This document shows positions 9,745 to 17,650 of a stretch of 40,801 nucleotides of DNA, piece after piece; within the stretch, counting starts at the first letter, position 1; each line of letters begins with the position of its first letter. The translations under genes and the position numbers were made by a program. Below the pieces are notes generated by a model. That model worked only from the letters and a program-made list of their open reading frames with translations. It searched no databases and was not told where the DNA came from. Origin of the DNA: a virus; IMG/VR virus record IMGVR_UViG_3300042691_035114, positions 1 through 40,801 of that record; one strand, given 5' to 3'.

Positions 9745-11705
9745 TAGGTATAAGCCAAATCTAAAAGAATTTTTTTATCGATAAAACTATTTAACGAATT
9801 ATCAATTTCAAAAGTATGAGGTTGTAAGAAAATACTTGGTGAAATTTCTTGCGTACTTTGCTGTTGTGGATATATGAATGGAACTACATATGAGGGTGCT
9901 TCTTGATCTCCGACTATTCTTTCTTGAACTGGTTGTTTGGGGACAGGTTGCATTTGAATTGGTTCTGGTTTAGAACTGGGTCCAACTTTACTCGCAGTAG
10001 ATCCAGGTCCACCATGAGATACAGTAACACCTCCAGATCCAATAATTTCTGCTTCTCTACCATACCCACCTCTCCAATATACAGAACCAACTGCAAATGG
10101 AAATTTTATTTTAGATCCTGGTTGTGATGGAAAAGTTGGTTTAAACTTATTATTATGTTCTTGTATATCAATACCTGGTGTACTTCTTGCACCGTGAAGT
10201 TGTTGATCTCTCAAAATTTGTGATCTTAATACGGTATCGTTTTTACTTGCAGGAGTAATTTGGCTATAATTGGTTAAGTAAACTGTAGATCCTCTTGCTT
10301 GCATCGCTTTTACTGCCTGAAAAGCAACTTCGCGAATTCTCAATAATCCTTCTGCAGTATAATTAGAATTTTTTAAATCTATATGAAAATGGGTTGCATA
10401 TGTAGTTTCTCCAGAAGCACCAGACCCACCCTGAACAAATCCACCATCTCCAGTTTGTGGAATTAAAGGTAAATTACTTACTGGTGGTATTGGAGTTGTC
10501 TTTGATGTTGGTGGTATAGGTGCTGGCAAATTAAATGAAGCTGGACCTTCTGTACGAATAGGGTCTCCCCTACTGGGATCAGTAAGAAATTGATTATCTC
10601 CAGGTCCTCCACGCCAGGCAGTTCCTGGAAGTCTACCACTAGGATGATTTTGTGGAGAAGCTCTAAATTCTAAAGCACCACCCACAAATTGAGAGGCATT
10701 CTTTTGAAGTGTTGGATTTTGAATATCTCGTATAATTTTTAAAAGTGAATCTTTACTTTGTCCAGACCATTTAGATGCATCTTCTAGTGATTGAATTTCT
10801 CTAAATGCTTTTGGACCTCCAGGTCTTTTCCAAACTCCTTGAAATTGAGATCTATTTACACTTTCTCCAGCGGAAAGAATATCTGTATATGTTGCGCCAT
10901 ATCTTCCCGTTGCCTTCCTGTTCACAACTACTTGCATCATATCGACAGTTGATTGTGCCCCACTACCTTCCGTAGATAACGCAGCAGCAATTCGATACAT
11001 TTCGGGACTATTTTGATTTGGAAGAGCAGATCTTTGTGAATAATCTGTACCAAAAGGTGGTGCTCCTGGTCCCTCAATAGGTTCAGTCAATGGAGTTGTA
11101 ATTAACTTTAAAGCTTCTTCAAAAGATACACCCATACCAGAAAAAGAATTTTGTAAGTTTTTCATGGCATTTTCAACTCTATTTTGACTGTCTGTAAAGT
11201 CAAAAGATGAGAAATTTTGAGCATATGCGCTTAAAACATCATTAAAAGCAAACAATACTTTTCCAGTATTTGGTAAAAATTTTCCTAATATTTGAGTTAA
11301 TTTTAAAACTCTTGCTGTCAATTCTTGAGCCATTCCAGTAATAGTGGGTAGATTATAAATCAACCAACCCGCCATAATTGTTCCGGCATAATTTAATATT
11401 CTACTAATAAAACTTTCACCAACATCAGTTAATGCTCTAGATGGTGCTTTAAAAATCGAACCAACTTTAGATAATTCAATAATACCTTCTTGTTTTTTTC
11501 TCCTTACAGATTCTACTTTTCTTTTAAATAAAATAGAATCGGATAAAATAGATTTTCTTTTTATATTAGATCCTTCAGAAATACCTTTACCAATTCTTGC
11601 AGTATAATTATTGGATTTATTTAACCCTTCATTTAGAGAAAAAAATCCTTTAGTAATATTTCTTACATTAATGAAAGATTTATAAAGTAAATTTGTAGTT
11701 GCCAT
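9744..11705 (-). CDS. Tail hub protein with SleB-like wall hydrolase and M23-like segment
   Basis: 653 aa. The N-terminal ~200 residues are basic then helical, with a hydrophobic 'GTIMAGWLIYNLPTITGM' at ~108-125. Residues ~235-385 resemble SleB-type cell-wall hydrolases: 'MYRIAAALSTEGSGAQSTVDMMQVVVNRK' with Glu246 as the candidate catalytic acid, then 'NRSQFQGVW'. After a Pro-rich linker, residues ~437-570 have THFHID, HGARSTPGIDIQ and 'GSVYWRGGYGREAEIIGSGGVTVSHGG', which recalls LytM/M23 peptidases (HxGxD ... GYG ... HG). Inference: this is the peptidoglycan-degrading part of the tail, taking the role of the lysozyme domain missing from gp5. The M23 reading is weaker than the SleB one. Confidence 0.65.
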   Translation of the reverse strand: MATTNLLYKSFINVRNITKGFFSLNEGLNKSNNYTARIGKGISEGSNIKRKSILSDSILFKRKVESVRRKKQEGIIELSKVGSIFKAPSRALTDVGESFISRILNYAGTIMAGWLIYNLPTITGMAQELTARVLKLTQILGKFLPNTGKVLFAFNDVLSAYAQNFSSFDFTDSQNRVENAMKNLQNSFSGMGVSFEEALKLITTPLTEPIEGPGAPPFGTDYSQRSALPNQNSPEMYRIAAALSTEGSGAQSTVDMMQVVVNRKATGRYGATYTDILSAGESVNRSQFQGVWKRPGGPKAFREIQSLEDASKWSGQSKDSLLKIIRDIQNPTLQKNASQFVGGALEFRASPQNHPSGRLPGTAWRGGPGDNQFLTDPSRGDPIRTEGPASFNLPAPIPPTSKTTPIPPVSNLPLIPQTGDGGFVQGGSGASGETTYATHFHIDLKNSNYTAEGLLRIREVAFQAVKAMQARGSTVYLTNYSQITPASKNDTVLRSQILRDQQLHGARSTPGIDIQEHNNKFKPTFPSQPGSKIKFPFAVGSVYWRGGYGREAEIIGSGGVTVSHGGPGSTASKVGPSSKPEPIQMQPVPKQPVQERIVGDQEAPSYVVPFIYPQQQSTQEISPSIFLQPHTFEIDNSLNSFIDKKILLDLAYT

Positions 11706-11706
11706 T

Positions 11707-13368
11707 TTATATTATATTATAATGTACTTTTGAATATAAAATATAAAAATTATCTAAATTAGATGAGGGAATGGCAGGAACATCATTACTACCTGTAGAA
11801 GAAGATGTTTTTGAAGATAATTTTTGTTGAGGTTGAGGAATTGGAGTAATAATAATATTAGGTTGAGATTTTGCTAGTGGTCCAACAGAAACTTCACTTT
11901 TTGGTACATTTTCAATAAAAGATTTTTCTGATTTAGAAAAAATAAATTCATCTTTAGTATTTTCTGTTACAAATTGAGAATAATAATTTTCTATTTTAGG
12001 AGTTTCTCCATTACCCAATACAGAAGACATATTCATGGCAAGTGATTTATCTTCATTATTAGTTTCTGTGAGTATTTTATTAATATTAGTTATTTGATCA
12101 CTAAAACTAATAGAAAGATTTTCTCTAGGGGTTACATTCTCAGCTAATTTTTCAGATTGTTGCTGAACTTTTTTTGGATTGATTAATGGTGTTTGTTGTT
12201 GAATTGGAGGAACTGTGAGATTTTGATCCGATTCTACTTTTGTAGAATTTACTGGACTTGTTAAAAATGGTGATGAATTTAATTCTGATTTTTGACTTAC
12301 TTTTGAAGTTGCTACCTGATCAAAACTTTCTCCAGTATTATTCAGTTTTGGATTAGTATTTGATGCCATTAAAGATGGTATCATTTTATCAAAATCAAAT
12401 ATATTTCTATTTTCTATTTTTTGAATAATAGGTGAAGAATCTAGAAAAGAAGATGTTAACGCCTTATTATCATTTAAATTAAAAGATGGAGTTTGTAAAA
12501 AAGTATTTGTAGGTTCTGGTGCAATTGTAGGAGTAGGTGATTGTAGAAAATTTTCCGAAAAGTTATTACTTTGAATCTGACTATTATTTGGTGGTTGTTG
12601 TTGAGGTTGGGGAAGTTGCTCTTGTTGTTGATTTTGATTCTGATTTTGATCATTACCAAATAACCCAAAAAGTGATTTAAATGGATTTACAATTAATCCT
12701 TCAGCAACAGATTTTGCAATATTTCCAGATAAACCCAAAATAGTGTCAGAGATATTTTTAAACCCACTATTAATTCCTAAAAATACATTTTCTACAGAAT
12801 CAAAGTCTCCAGTTACATTTTGACGAATTTGATTTAATCTATCAAGATTTCCATTAATTTGATTTTGTAAAAAATTTATTCCTTGATATCCCAACCACCC
12901 TAAAAACAATTTCGAAAACACATCCATCATAGAATTTAATCCAGATGTTGTTTTTTCGGCAACATTCGAAACTGTTGGAGTTATAGATGATTCTATTTTT
13001 CTTTCTATTGCAGCCTCAGATTCATCTCTAAGTGCTTGATCTGCTAATCTTTTTTCTTGTTCTATTCTTTGATTTTCTCTAAAATTTTCAAGTACATTAT
13101 TGTTATTAATTATATCAGATAATGAACTTAAAGATGATGTAAGAGAATCTATTCTTTGTCTAAGGGATAAAATTCCAGATGATACAATACTTAATGAATT
13201 TTGATTTTCTTCTAAAATTTTTATAGTTTGTGGATCTGGTCCAGAAACTTGATTTTGTAAGAAAGGATTTTGAGAAAGAATAAGAGATCTATCACCAGTT
13301 AATCCAGATGCTGATCTAGATATTTGGATTCTATTTTCTTTGGAAAGTGGTGATGAAATCTCAACCAT
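11707..13368 (-). CDS. Gln-rich coiled-coil tail/hub protein, possible tape measure
   Basis: 553 aa and not recognised by name. Residues ~60-140 are coiled-coil-like (INNNNVLENFRENQRIEQEKRLADQALRDESEAAIERKIESS). A hydrophobic 'MMDVFSKLFLGWLGYQGINFLQNQ' follows at ~145-170, with the same GWL pattern as the neighbouring hydrolase protein. After that come Asn/Gln/Pro-rich low-complexity stretches (240-290, 380-420 and the C-terminus). It lies immediately downstream of gp26 and a small chaperone-like ORF, overlapping the latter by 8 nt. In tailed phages, a chaperone pair placed just before a long helical protein usually marks the tape measure. Inference: a gp29/gp28 analogue. Direct homology cannot be seen. 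Confidence 0.5.
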   Translation of the reverse strand: MVEISSPLSKENRIQISRSASGLTGDRSLILSQNPFLQNQVSGPDPQTIKILEENQNSLSIVSSGILSLRQRIDSLTSSLSSLSDIINNNNVLENFRENQRIEQEKRLADQALRDESEAAIERKIESSITPTVSNVAEKTTSGLNSMMDVFSKLFLGWLGYQGINFLQNQINGNLDRLNQIRQNVTGDFDSVENVFLGINSGFKNISDTILGLSGNIAKSVAEGLIVNPFKSLFGLFGNDQNQNQNQQQEQLPQPQQQPPNNSQIQSNNFSENFLQSPTPTIAPEPTNTFLQTPSFNLNDNKALTSSFLDSSPIIQKIENRNIFDFDKMIPSLMASNTNPKLNNTGESFDQVATSKVSQKSELNSSPFLTSPVNSTKVESDQNLTVPPIQQQTPLINPKKVQQQSEKLAENVTPRENLSISFSDQITNINKILTETNNEDKSLAMNMSSVLGNGETPKIENYYSQFVTENTKDEFIFSKSEKSFIENVPKSEVSVGPLAKSQPNIIITPIPQPQQKLSSKTSSSTGSNDVPAIPSSNLDNFYILYSKVHYNII

Positions 13369-13534
13369 TTATCTTATTTTTTAAGTTTTCCTCTTCAATA
13401 AATTGCTGAAGAAGAGAAAGATAAACTTCTCTTTCCCAGGGCATCATATTTTCTAGTTCCGTCAAACTATATTTATGATGTTGGACTAAAGCAAAATTAA
13501 CTTTATAATATGACGCAAGATCTTCATGCGCCAT
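13361..13534 (-). CDS. 57-aa tail assembly chaperone-like protein (gp51-like), possibly made as a frameshift extension of gp26
   Basis: Reads MAHEDLASYYKVNFALVQHHKYSLTELENMMPWEREVYLSLL... and ends EEENLKNKING. The 'MxPWERExYxxLLxxxxEEE' pattern is characteristic of small tail assembly chaperones, in which a short helical protein with a W/FERE motif contacts the tape measure. The ATG is 2 nt after the gp26 stop. The frame is open upstream into gp26 across a T-TTT-TTC heptamer in the -1 frame, so it may also be translated as a gp26 fusion. Its 3' end overlaps the next gene by 8 nt (ATGGTTGA). It is too short for common ORF cut-offs. Confidence 0.7.
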   Translation of the reverse strand: MAHEDLASYYKVNFALVQHHKYSLTELENMMPWEREVYLSLLQQFIEEENLKNKING

Positions 13535-13536
13535 CG

Positions 13537-14256
13537 CTATGCGAAAAAATCAGTTAATCCCTCCAAAACTACTTCATTTTCAACTTTAGTTTTTGGATTT
13601 ACAAATTTAATTGTGTGTGAAAGTTTAGGCATAGTCTCAAAAAACTTTTCAATTTGTTTAAATTGATTGGATGATAATTGCTCAAGAAAATCAACCAATT
13701 CTTTTTTACTACAATCGGAAGCAGTCCAAGATTCTTCTTCGGAGAATACTTGTTCTATACAGGAACAAATTAAATCAAAAGTTTCATCAATACTAACATT
13801 ACTCATATTAATAAAATTATTTTTAATAAATTCATTCATAGAAGGATATTTCATCCTTAAAGTTAAATTACTATCAAGTTTAATGTCGCGTGTATGTTCT
13901 TTAGCACTATGAACTTCAATATCATCTAAATTAATTTCGATAGGAATTTTTGTTTCACCATCATCTGGACATGTTACGAGAATTTCAACAGTTTCTCCTA
14001 CAGATTTTCCACGTATATTTAAAAACAAATATTCAATATCGAAAGTAGCTAAATTTTCTACTTTTATACCTTTAGTTAAAATACAATTAGATATTACTGT
14101 TTTAACTGCCGATGCTATTTGCTTTGGATCTTCACTTTCCATAGCAATAATAAGAACCTTTTCTTCTTTTACAAGAAAAGGTCTATATGTAATCTTTTTT
14201 CTTGTCGATGGTATTTCTAACTCATAAGTCGGTGTAGAAATTGTTGGTAAAGGCAT
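13537..14256 (-). CDS. gp26: gp26 baseplate hub subunit
   Basis: 239 aa, close to T4 gp26 (208 aa) plus a little. The sequence 'ELEIPSTRKKITYRPFLVKEEKVLIIAMES' then 'CPDDGETKIPIEINLDDIEV', 'LKYP/MKYPSMNEFIKNNF' and 'CIEQVFSEEESWTASDCSKKELVDFLEQLSSNQFKQIEKFFETMPKLSHTIKFVNPKTK' is the standard T4-type baseplate protein pattern. The last is the acidic, helical end with a 'FFETMPKL' signature. It has the four-residue C-P-D-D loop but no full Cys cluster. It lies between gp54 and the chaperone-like ORF. The 3' end (ACT GAT TTT TTC GCA TAG) holds a slippery heptamer. Confidence 0.85.
   Translation of the reverse strand: MPLPTISTPTYELEIPSTRKKITYRPFLVKEEKVLIIAMESEDPKQIASAVKTVISNCILTKGIKVENLATFDIEYLFLNIRGKSVGETVEILVTCPDDGETKIPIEINLDDIEVHSAKEHTRDIKLDSNLTLRMKYPSMNEFIKNNFINMSNVSIDETFDLICSCIEQVFSEEESWTASDCSKKELVDFLEQLSSNQFKQIEKFFETMPKLSHTIKFVNPKTKVENEVVLEGLTDFFA
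13543..13549 (-). promoter_or_regulatory. Candidate -1 ribosomal frameshift site (T-TTT-TTC)
   Basis: In gp26 frame the minus strand reads GA[T TTT TTC] GCA TAG, an X-XXY-YYZ heptamer two codons before the stop. A -1 slip gives TTT TTT CGC ATA GCG ATG GCG and enters the 57-aa ORF with no stop in between. Such sites commonly make the long form of tail assembly chaperones (lambda G/GT type). No experiment supports use here. Confidence 0.5.
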
Positions 14257-14283
14257 AATAATCTACCAATTCATTAGTAAACT

Positions 14284-14291
14284 TATTTATC
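14284..14291 (-). promoter_or_regulatory. Putative T4-type late promoter (GATAAATA) for gp26
   Basis: The minus strand reads GATAAATA, matching 7 of 8 positions of the T4 late -10 TATAAATA, 27 nt upstream of the gp26 ATG and overlapping the end of gp54. A leader of about 20 nt fits late promoters. In an AT-rich genome this can occur by chance. Confidence 0.4.
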
Positions 14292-15021
14292 TTAAAACTG
14301 TTGGATTAACATTACCAGGTTCAATTAAAACAGGTCTTACTCCACTTTCATTTCCCAGAGATTGTCCAGTTCTGTAAACTGTACCAGGTCTCAAAGAATT
14401 ATTAAAGTTAATATTCCTAAAGAAATCAACATTAAGTATGGGACCACAAACATATCTATCAAAGTTGAATGTAACATTTGCTTTTAATATGTTTGAAGCA
14501 TCATAAGAAACACCAATATTGTTAAGTGAAATTGGAAACAATCCAAAAAATGTATATTCAATTTCCGACTTATAATCTCTATCAAATTTTATAATTTTTG
14601 TGCGATTTGTTTTATACTCTGTTGGATATTTCATTCTAAAGAAATACCCATCCTTTCCGGGATTTACTTGGGATCCACTCGAAATAAACTCCATCCAATG
14701 TTCTAAAAATTTAATAGTACGATACTCGCTATCGACATAAAATTCTAAATCTATTTGAGTAAATTGGCGAGTGTGTGCCATTTTTTCAACAACACCAGTA
14801 AAATTTCCTACAATATCTGCAGTTGCGAAAGAACTTCCTGGTAAAGATGCAGAAGAGCACAACAAACCAACGTTTTCAGTTATAAAAAAAGGATCTACAC
14901 CACGCTCAAGTAAATATTTTCTTACCGGATATGGAACATCCATTATAACTTGATAATGGGAAGTTTGTGCAAGGTTAGTAAGAGTTCTTTTAAAACTTGA
15001 TATTGGTCTTTTTATAGGCAC
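14287..15021 (-). CDS. gp54: gp54 baseplate tail-tube initiator
   Basis: 244 aa with a GTG start (GTG CCT ATA AAA). An AGG lies about 10 nt upstream, and no ATG occurs before residue 27, inside the conserved N-terminus 'RTLTNLAQTSHYQVIMDVPYPVRKYL'. Key blocks are 'RGVDPFFITENVGLLCSSASLPGSSFATADIVGNFTGVVEKMAHTRQFTQIDLEFYVD', 'KFLEHWMEFISSG', 'GYFFRMKYPTEYK' and 'NVTFNFDRYVCGP', which I recognise as T4-like cyanophage gp54. It shares the tail-tube fold of gp19 and gp48. It sits on top of the baseplate and starts tube polymerisation. gp48, its partner, is just across the divergent promoter region. Confidence 0.82.
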   Translation of the reverse strand: MPIKRPISSFKRTLTNLAQTSHYQVIMDVPYPVRKYLLERGVDPFFITENVGLLCSSASLPGSSFATADIVGNFTGVVEKMAHTRQFTQIDLEFYVDSEYRTIKFLEHWMEFISSGSQVNPGKDGYFFRMKYPTEYKTNRTKIIKFDRDYKSEIEYTFFGLFPISLNNIGVSYDASNILKANVTFNFDRYVCGPILNVDFFRNINFNNSLRPGTVYRTGQSLGNESGVRPVLIEPGNVNPTVLR

Positions 15022-15029
15022 TCTAAATA
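15022..15029 (+). promoter_or_regulatory. Late-promoter-like octamer TCTAAATA driving gp4 operon
   Basis: On the plus strand TCTAAATA ends 32 nt before the gp4 ATG. It matches the T4 late -10 (TATAAATA) at 7 of 8 positions and is mirrored by an identical octamer on the other strand of the same 40-bp gap. Confidence 0.45.
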
Positions 15030-15054
15030 CCTTTAATAGGATTTATTATATAAT

Positions 15055-15062
15055 TATTTAGA
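15055..15062 (-). promoter_or_regulatory. Late-promoter-like octamer TCTAAATA driving gp54-to-fibre operon
   Basis: On the minus strand TCTAAATA ends 33 nt before the gp54 GTG. It is the mirror of the plus-strand box at 15022-15029, so the two structural operons diverge from one symmetric element. Confidence 0.45.
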
Positions 15063-15499
15063 TGTCATATAAAGGAAAATATAAAATTAAAAACCCACAA
15101 AAATATAAAGGTGATCCAACTCAAGTTGTTTGGAGATCTTTGTGGGAAAGAAAGTATATGAAACAATTAGATCTAAACGATAATATTATTGAATGGTCAA
15201 GCGAAGAAATTGTTATTTGGTATAAATCACCAATTGATAATCGTCCTCACAGATATTTTCCAGATTTTTATGTTAAAGAACAAATGCCAGATGGTAAAAT
15301 AAAAAAGTATCTTATTGAAATTAAGCCATATAAACAACTCTTTCCACCGAAACAACCAAAAAGAAGAACAAAATCATATATAAGTGAAGCGATGGAATAT
15401 GCAAAAAATCAATCCAAATGGGAATATGCAAGAGAATGGTGTGCTGATCGTGGATATGAATTTAAGATTTTAACGGAAAATGAACTGGGTATTAAGTAA
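15062..15499 (+). CDS. gp4: gp4 head completion protein
   Basis: 145 aa. 'VVWRSLWERKYMKQLDLNDNIIEWSSEEIVIWYKSPIDNRPHRYFPDFYVK' followed by 'YLIEIKPYKQ' is the T4 gp4 (gp50/gp4) signature. The family has a PD-(D/E)xK nuclease-like core, here E29, D88 in 'YFPDFY', and E101/K103 in 'IEIKP' as candidate metal ligands. In T4, gp4 is needed to finish the head before tail joining. First gene of the plus-strand structural operon. Its stop overlaps the next ATG by one base (TAATG). Confidence 0.85.
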   Translation: MSYKGKYKIKNPQKYKGDPTQVVWRSLWERKYMKQLDLNDNIIEWSSEEIVIWYKSPIDNRPHRYFPDFYVKEQMPDGKIKKYLIEIKPYKQLFPPKQPKRRTKSYISEAMEYAKNQSKWEYAREWCADRGYEFKILTENELGIK

Positions 15500-15939
15500 T
15501 GGCGGAAAAAAGAGAAACTCTCCTCCAATCACAAAGAAGAAAACTTGCTGAACAGCAAGCGAAAAAAAGACCGACAGATACAGATTTAAATCAGAATAGA
15601 ATTCGTCCTGTTCTTAATAGTATTACGGGAAAGGAAAGTAGTGATGATTTGATGTTAAAACTTTTAGAAGTTGTTCAAGAAAGTGGAAAAATCCCACAAG
15701 CAGGTAAGTTTTACATCTTTGTTTATAATGCCAAAACACCAAACATTAGATATGACCAAAATCCGTTGGTTGCAGTAGGTGAAGTTTTTAAATGGGGATT
15801 TAGAGGTCTGAATATGCACTGGGGAGAAATTCGCCAATATACTTGGGATGAAGTTGTTGGATCTTTGTATGAAGTCTATCCATCTGAGATTAAAGACTTG
15901 CGAGCAATACCTTTTGCAAATTTTCGGATAAATAATTAA
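15499..15939 (+). CDS. Conserved T4-like phage protein of unknown function
   Basis: 146 aa. The first ~40 residues are charged and likely helical (RETLLQSQRRKLAEQQAKKRPTD). The rest is a compact domain with 'GKFYIFVYNAKTPNIRYDQNPLVAVGEVFKWGFRGLNMHWGEIRQYTWDEVVGSLYEVYPSEIKDLRAIPFANFRI', whose aromatic 'WGFRGLNMHWGEIRQYTW' block looks strongly constrained. The position between gp4 and gp48 in a late structural operon suggests a virion or assembly role. I cannot assign a T4 gene number. Confidence 0.8.
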   Translation: MAEKRETLLQSQRRKLAEQQAKKRPTDTDLNQNRIRPVLNSITGKESSDDLMLKLLEVVQESGKIPQAGKFYIFVYNAKTPNIRYDQNPLVAVGEVFKWGFRGLNMHWGEIRQYTWDEVVGSLYEVYPSEIKDLRAIPFANFRINN

Positions 15940-15951
15940 AAAATACTATAA

Positions 15952-16998
15952 ATGCCACTCAACATCGGTGCCCCAATAGGTAGTACTGAATATTATACCG
16001 CAGCAAATTTACCTGCTTACGGTGATGCATATAGAAATACTAATAACAATCCCCTATCAAATTACACTAACGGAAGTGTTAGTGTAACAAATTCACCGCC
16101 TAATAATTTACCATTAAGATATCCAAATGCTCAATTGGAAGAAACAACCGATTGGCTTGAAATAAAAGTAGTTCAATATAAAGCTCCTGGATTTAAAACC
16201 GAACAAGGTACTTTAAGGTTTGGTACTGGAACTGGATCAATAAGAAATAAAGAATCTGGAACAATTAGAAATCCAATAAGATATATTCATTTACCAATAC
16301 CAAAACAACTTTCTGATGGAAATTCGGTTGATTGGGGTCCAGATAGATTAAATCCTCTTTCTGGATTAGGTGCAGAGGCAGTTGCTGGATTGGTGCAAAA
16401 TCCTGCAAATATAGGAAGTATACTGGGAAATGCTTATAATACTGCAATAAATACAGTTCAAAGTGGAGAGGCACAAAAAGGAACAATAGCAGGAGTAACA
16501 TCAAAAATACTGAATAGTCTTGGAGCAAACGTATCTGCAGCAAGTATATTATCTAGATCTACAGGAACTATAGTAAATCCAAACCTAGAACTATTATTCA
16601 ATAGTGTAAACTTAAGAGAATTTACATTTACCTTTGATTTTTCTCCAAGAGATTCTTATGAAGGTGAAATAGTTAAGCAAATTATAAAAACTTTTAAAAA
16701 ATCTATGTCCGCAAAGACAAATGTTTTTGGTGGTCCTGGGGCAGGATTATTAATTAGTGCTCCTGATGTATTCGAATTAAAGTTTAAAAGTGGAGGAAAA
16801 AATCATCCATTCTTAAATGTATTTAAAACATGTGCTTTACTTGATATTAGACTAGATTATACAGCATCTGGAAATTATTCAACATATTCTGATGGAACCC
16901 CAGTACATATAAGTATGTCACTTACATTTAAAGAACTTAATCCAATTTATAATGAAGACTATGATTCGGAAGATGCTGGAACAGGAGTAGGATACTAA
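15952..16998 (+). CDS. gp48: gp48 baseplate tail-tube cap
   Basis: 348 aa (T4 gp48 is 364). The C-terminal half has the tail-tube fold signature: 'TGTIVNPNLELLFNSVNLREFTFTFDFSPRDSYEGEIVKQIIKTFKKSMSAK', then 'LISAPDVFELKFKSGGKNHPFLNVFKTCALLDIRLDYTASGNYSTYSDGTPVHISMSLTFKELNPI'. The middle (residues ~130-200) is Ala/Gly-rich. In T4 it sits on the gp5-gp27 hub and recruits gp54 before tube growth. gp54 is encoded on the opposite strand, 0.9 kb away. gp53 follows one base after the stop. Confidence 0.88.
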   Translation: MPLNIGAPIGSTEYYTAANLPAYGDAYRNTNNNPLSNYTNGSVSVTNSPPNNLPLRYPNAQLEETTDWLEIKVVQYKAPGFKTEQGTLRFGTGTGSIRNKESGTIRNPIRYIHLPIPKQLSDGNSVDWGPDRLNPLSGLGAEAVAGLVQNPANIGSILGNAYNTAINTVQSGEAQKGTIAGVTSKILNSLGANVSAASILSRSTGTIVNPNLELLFNSVNLREFTFTFDFSPRDSYEGEIVKQIIKTFKKSMSAKTNVFGGPGAGLLISAPDVFELKFKSGGKNHPFLNVFKTCALLDIRLDYTASGNYSTYSDGTPVHISMSLTFKELNPIYNEDYDSEDAGTGVGY

Positions 16999-16999
16999 A

Positions 17000-17650
17000 A
17001 TGAGTTACTTCAGAGAACTACCAGATATTGAATATCAATCACAATTACCTACAAAAAACTCTTCACTTAACTATGTGAGAGTTAAAAACTTATTCAGAAG
17101 AGTAAAACTACGTGATGATTTACAAAATGTATTTACGTTATTTAATAAGTATCAAATTAAAGATGGAGAAAGACCAGACATAATTGCAGAAAACTTATAT
17201 GGATCTTCAGATTTAGATTGGGTAGTTATACTTTCTGCAAATATTATAAATTTAAGAGATTCTTGGCCTTTATCTGACAAAGATGTTTATAAATTTACTG
17301 AAGAAAAATATGGCCTTGAAAAAATGTATAAAGTAAAATATTACCAGACAACTGAAGTAAAAAACTCTAAAGGATTTTTAATTTTACCAGAAGGAAAAAT
17401 AGTAGACCAAAACTTTACAATAACAGACCCTGATAATCCTCGCATTACATTAAATCCAGTTGTTGGCATATCATATTATGATTATGAAATAGAAAAAAAC
17501 AATAAAAAAAGAACAATTTATATATTAAAACCAGAGTATGTTCAACAATATTTAAATGATATTCGTTCTATTATGTACTATGAAAAATCTTCACAGTACA
17601 TTAATACAAAATTAATCAAAACGGAAAATACTAGAAATACATCACCATAA
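17000..17650 (+). CDS. gp53: gp53 baseplate wedge subunit
   Basis: 216 aa (T4 gp53 is 196). The signature is near the N-terminus: 'DIEYQSQL', then 'GERPDIIAENLYGSSDLDWVVILSANIINLRDSWPLSDKDVYKFTEEKYG', corresponding to T4 'PEELANAIYGNPQLYWVLL'. This LysM-like wedge protein joins six wedges round the hub. Last gene of the plus operon, with its end overlapping the convergent Mom-like gene by 9 nt. No plus-strand terminator is evident, so transcripts may read antisense into the next gene. Confidence 0.85.
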   Translation: MSYFRELPDIEYQSQLPTKNSSLNYVRVKNLFRRVKLRDDLQNVFTLFNKYQIKDGERPDIIAENLYGSSDLDWVVILSANIINLRDSWPLSDKDVYKFTEEKYGLEKMYKVKYYQTTEVKNSKGFLILPEGKIVDQNFTITDPDNPRITLNPVVGISYYDYEIEKNNKKRTIYILKPEYVQQYLNDIRSIMYYEKSSQYINTKLIKTENTRNTSP

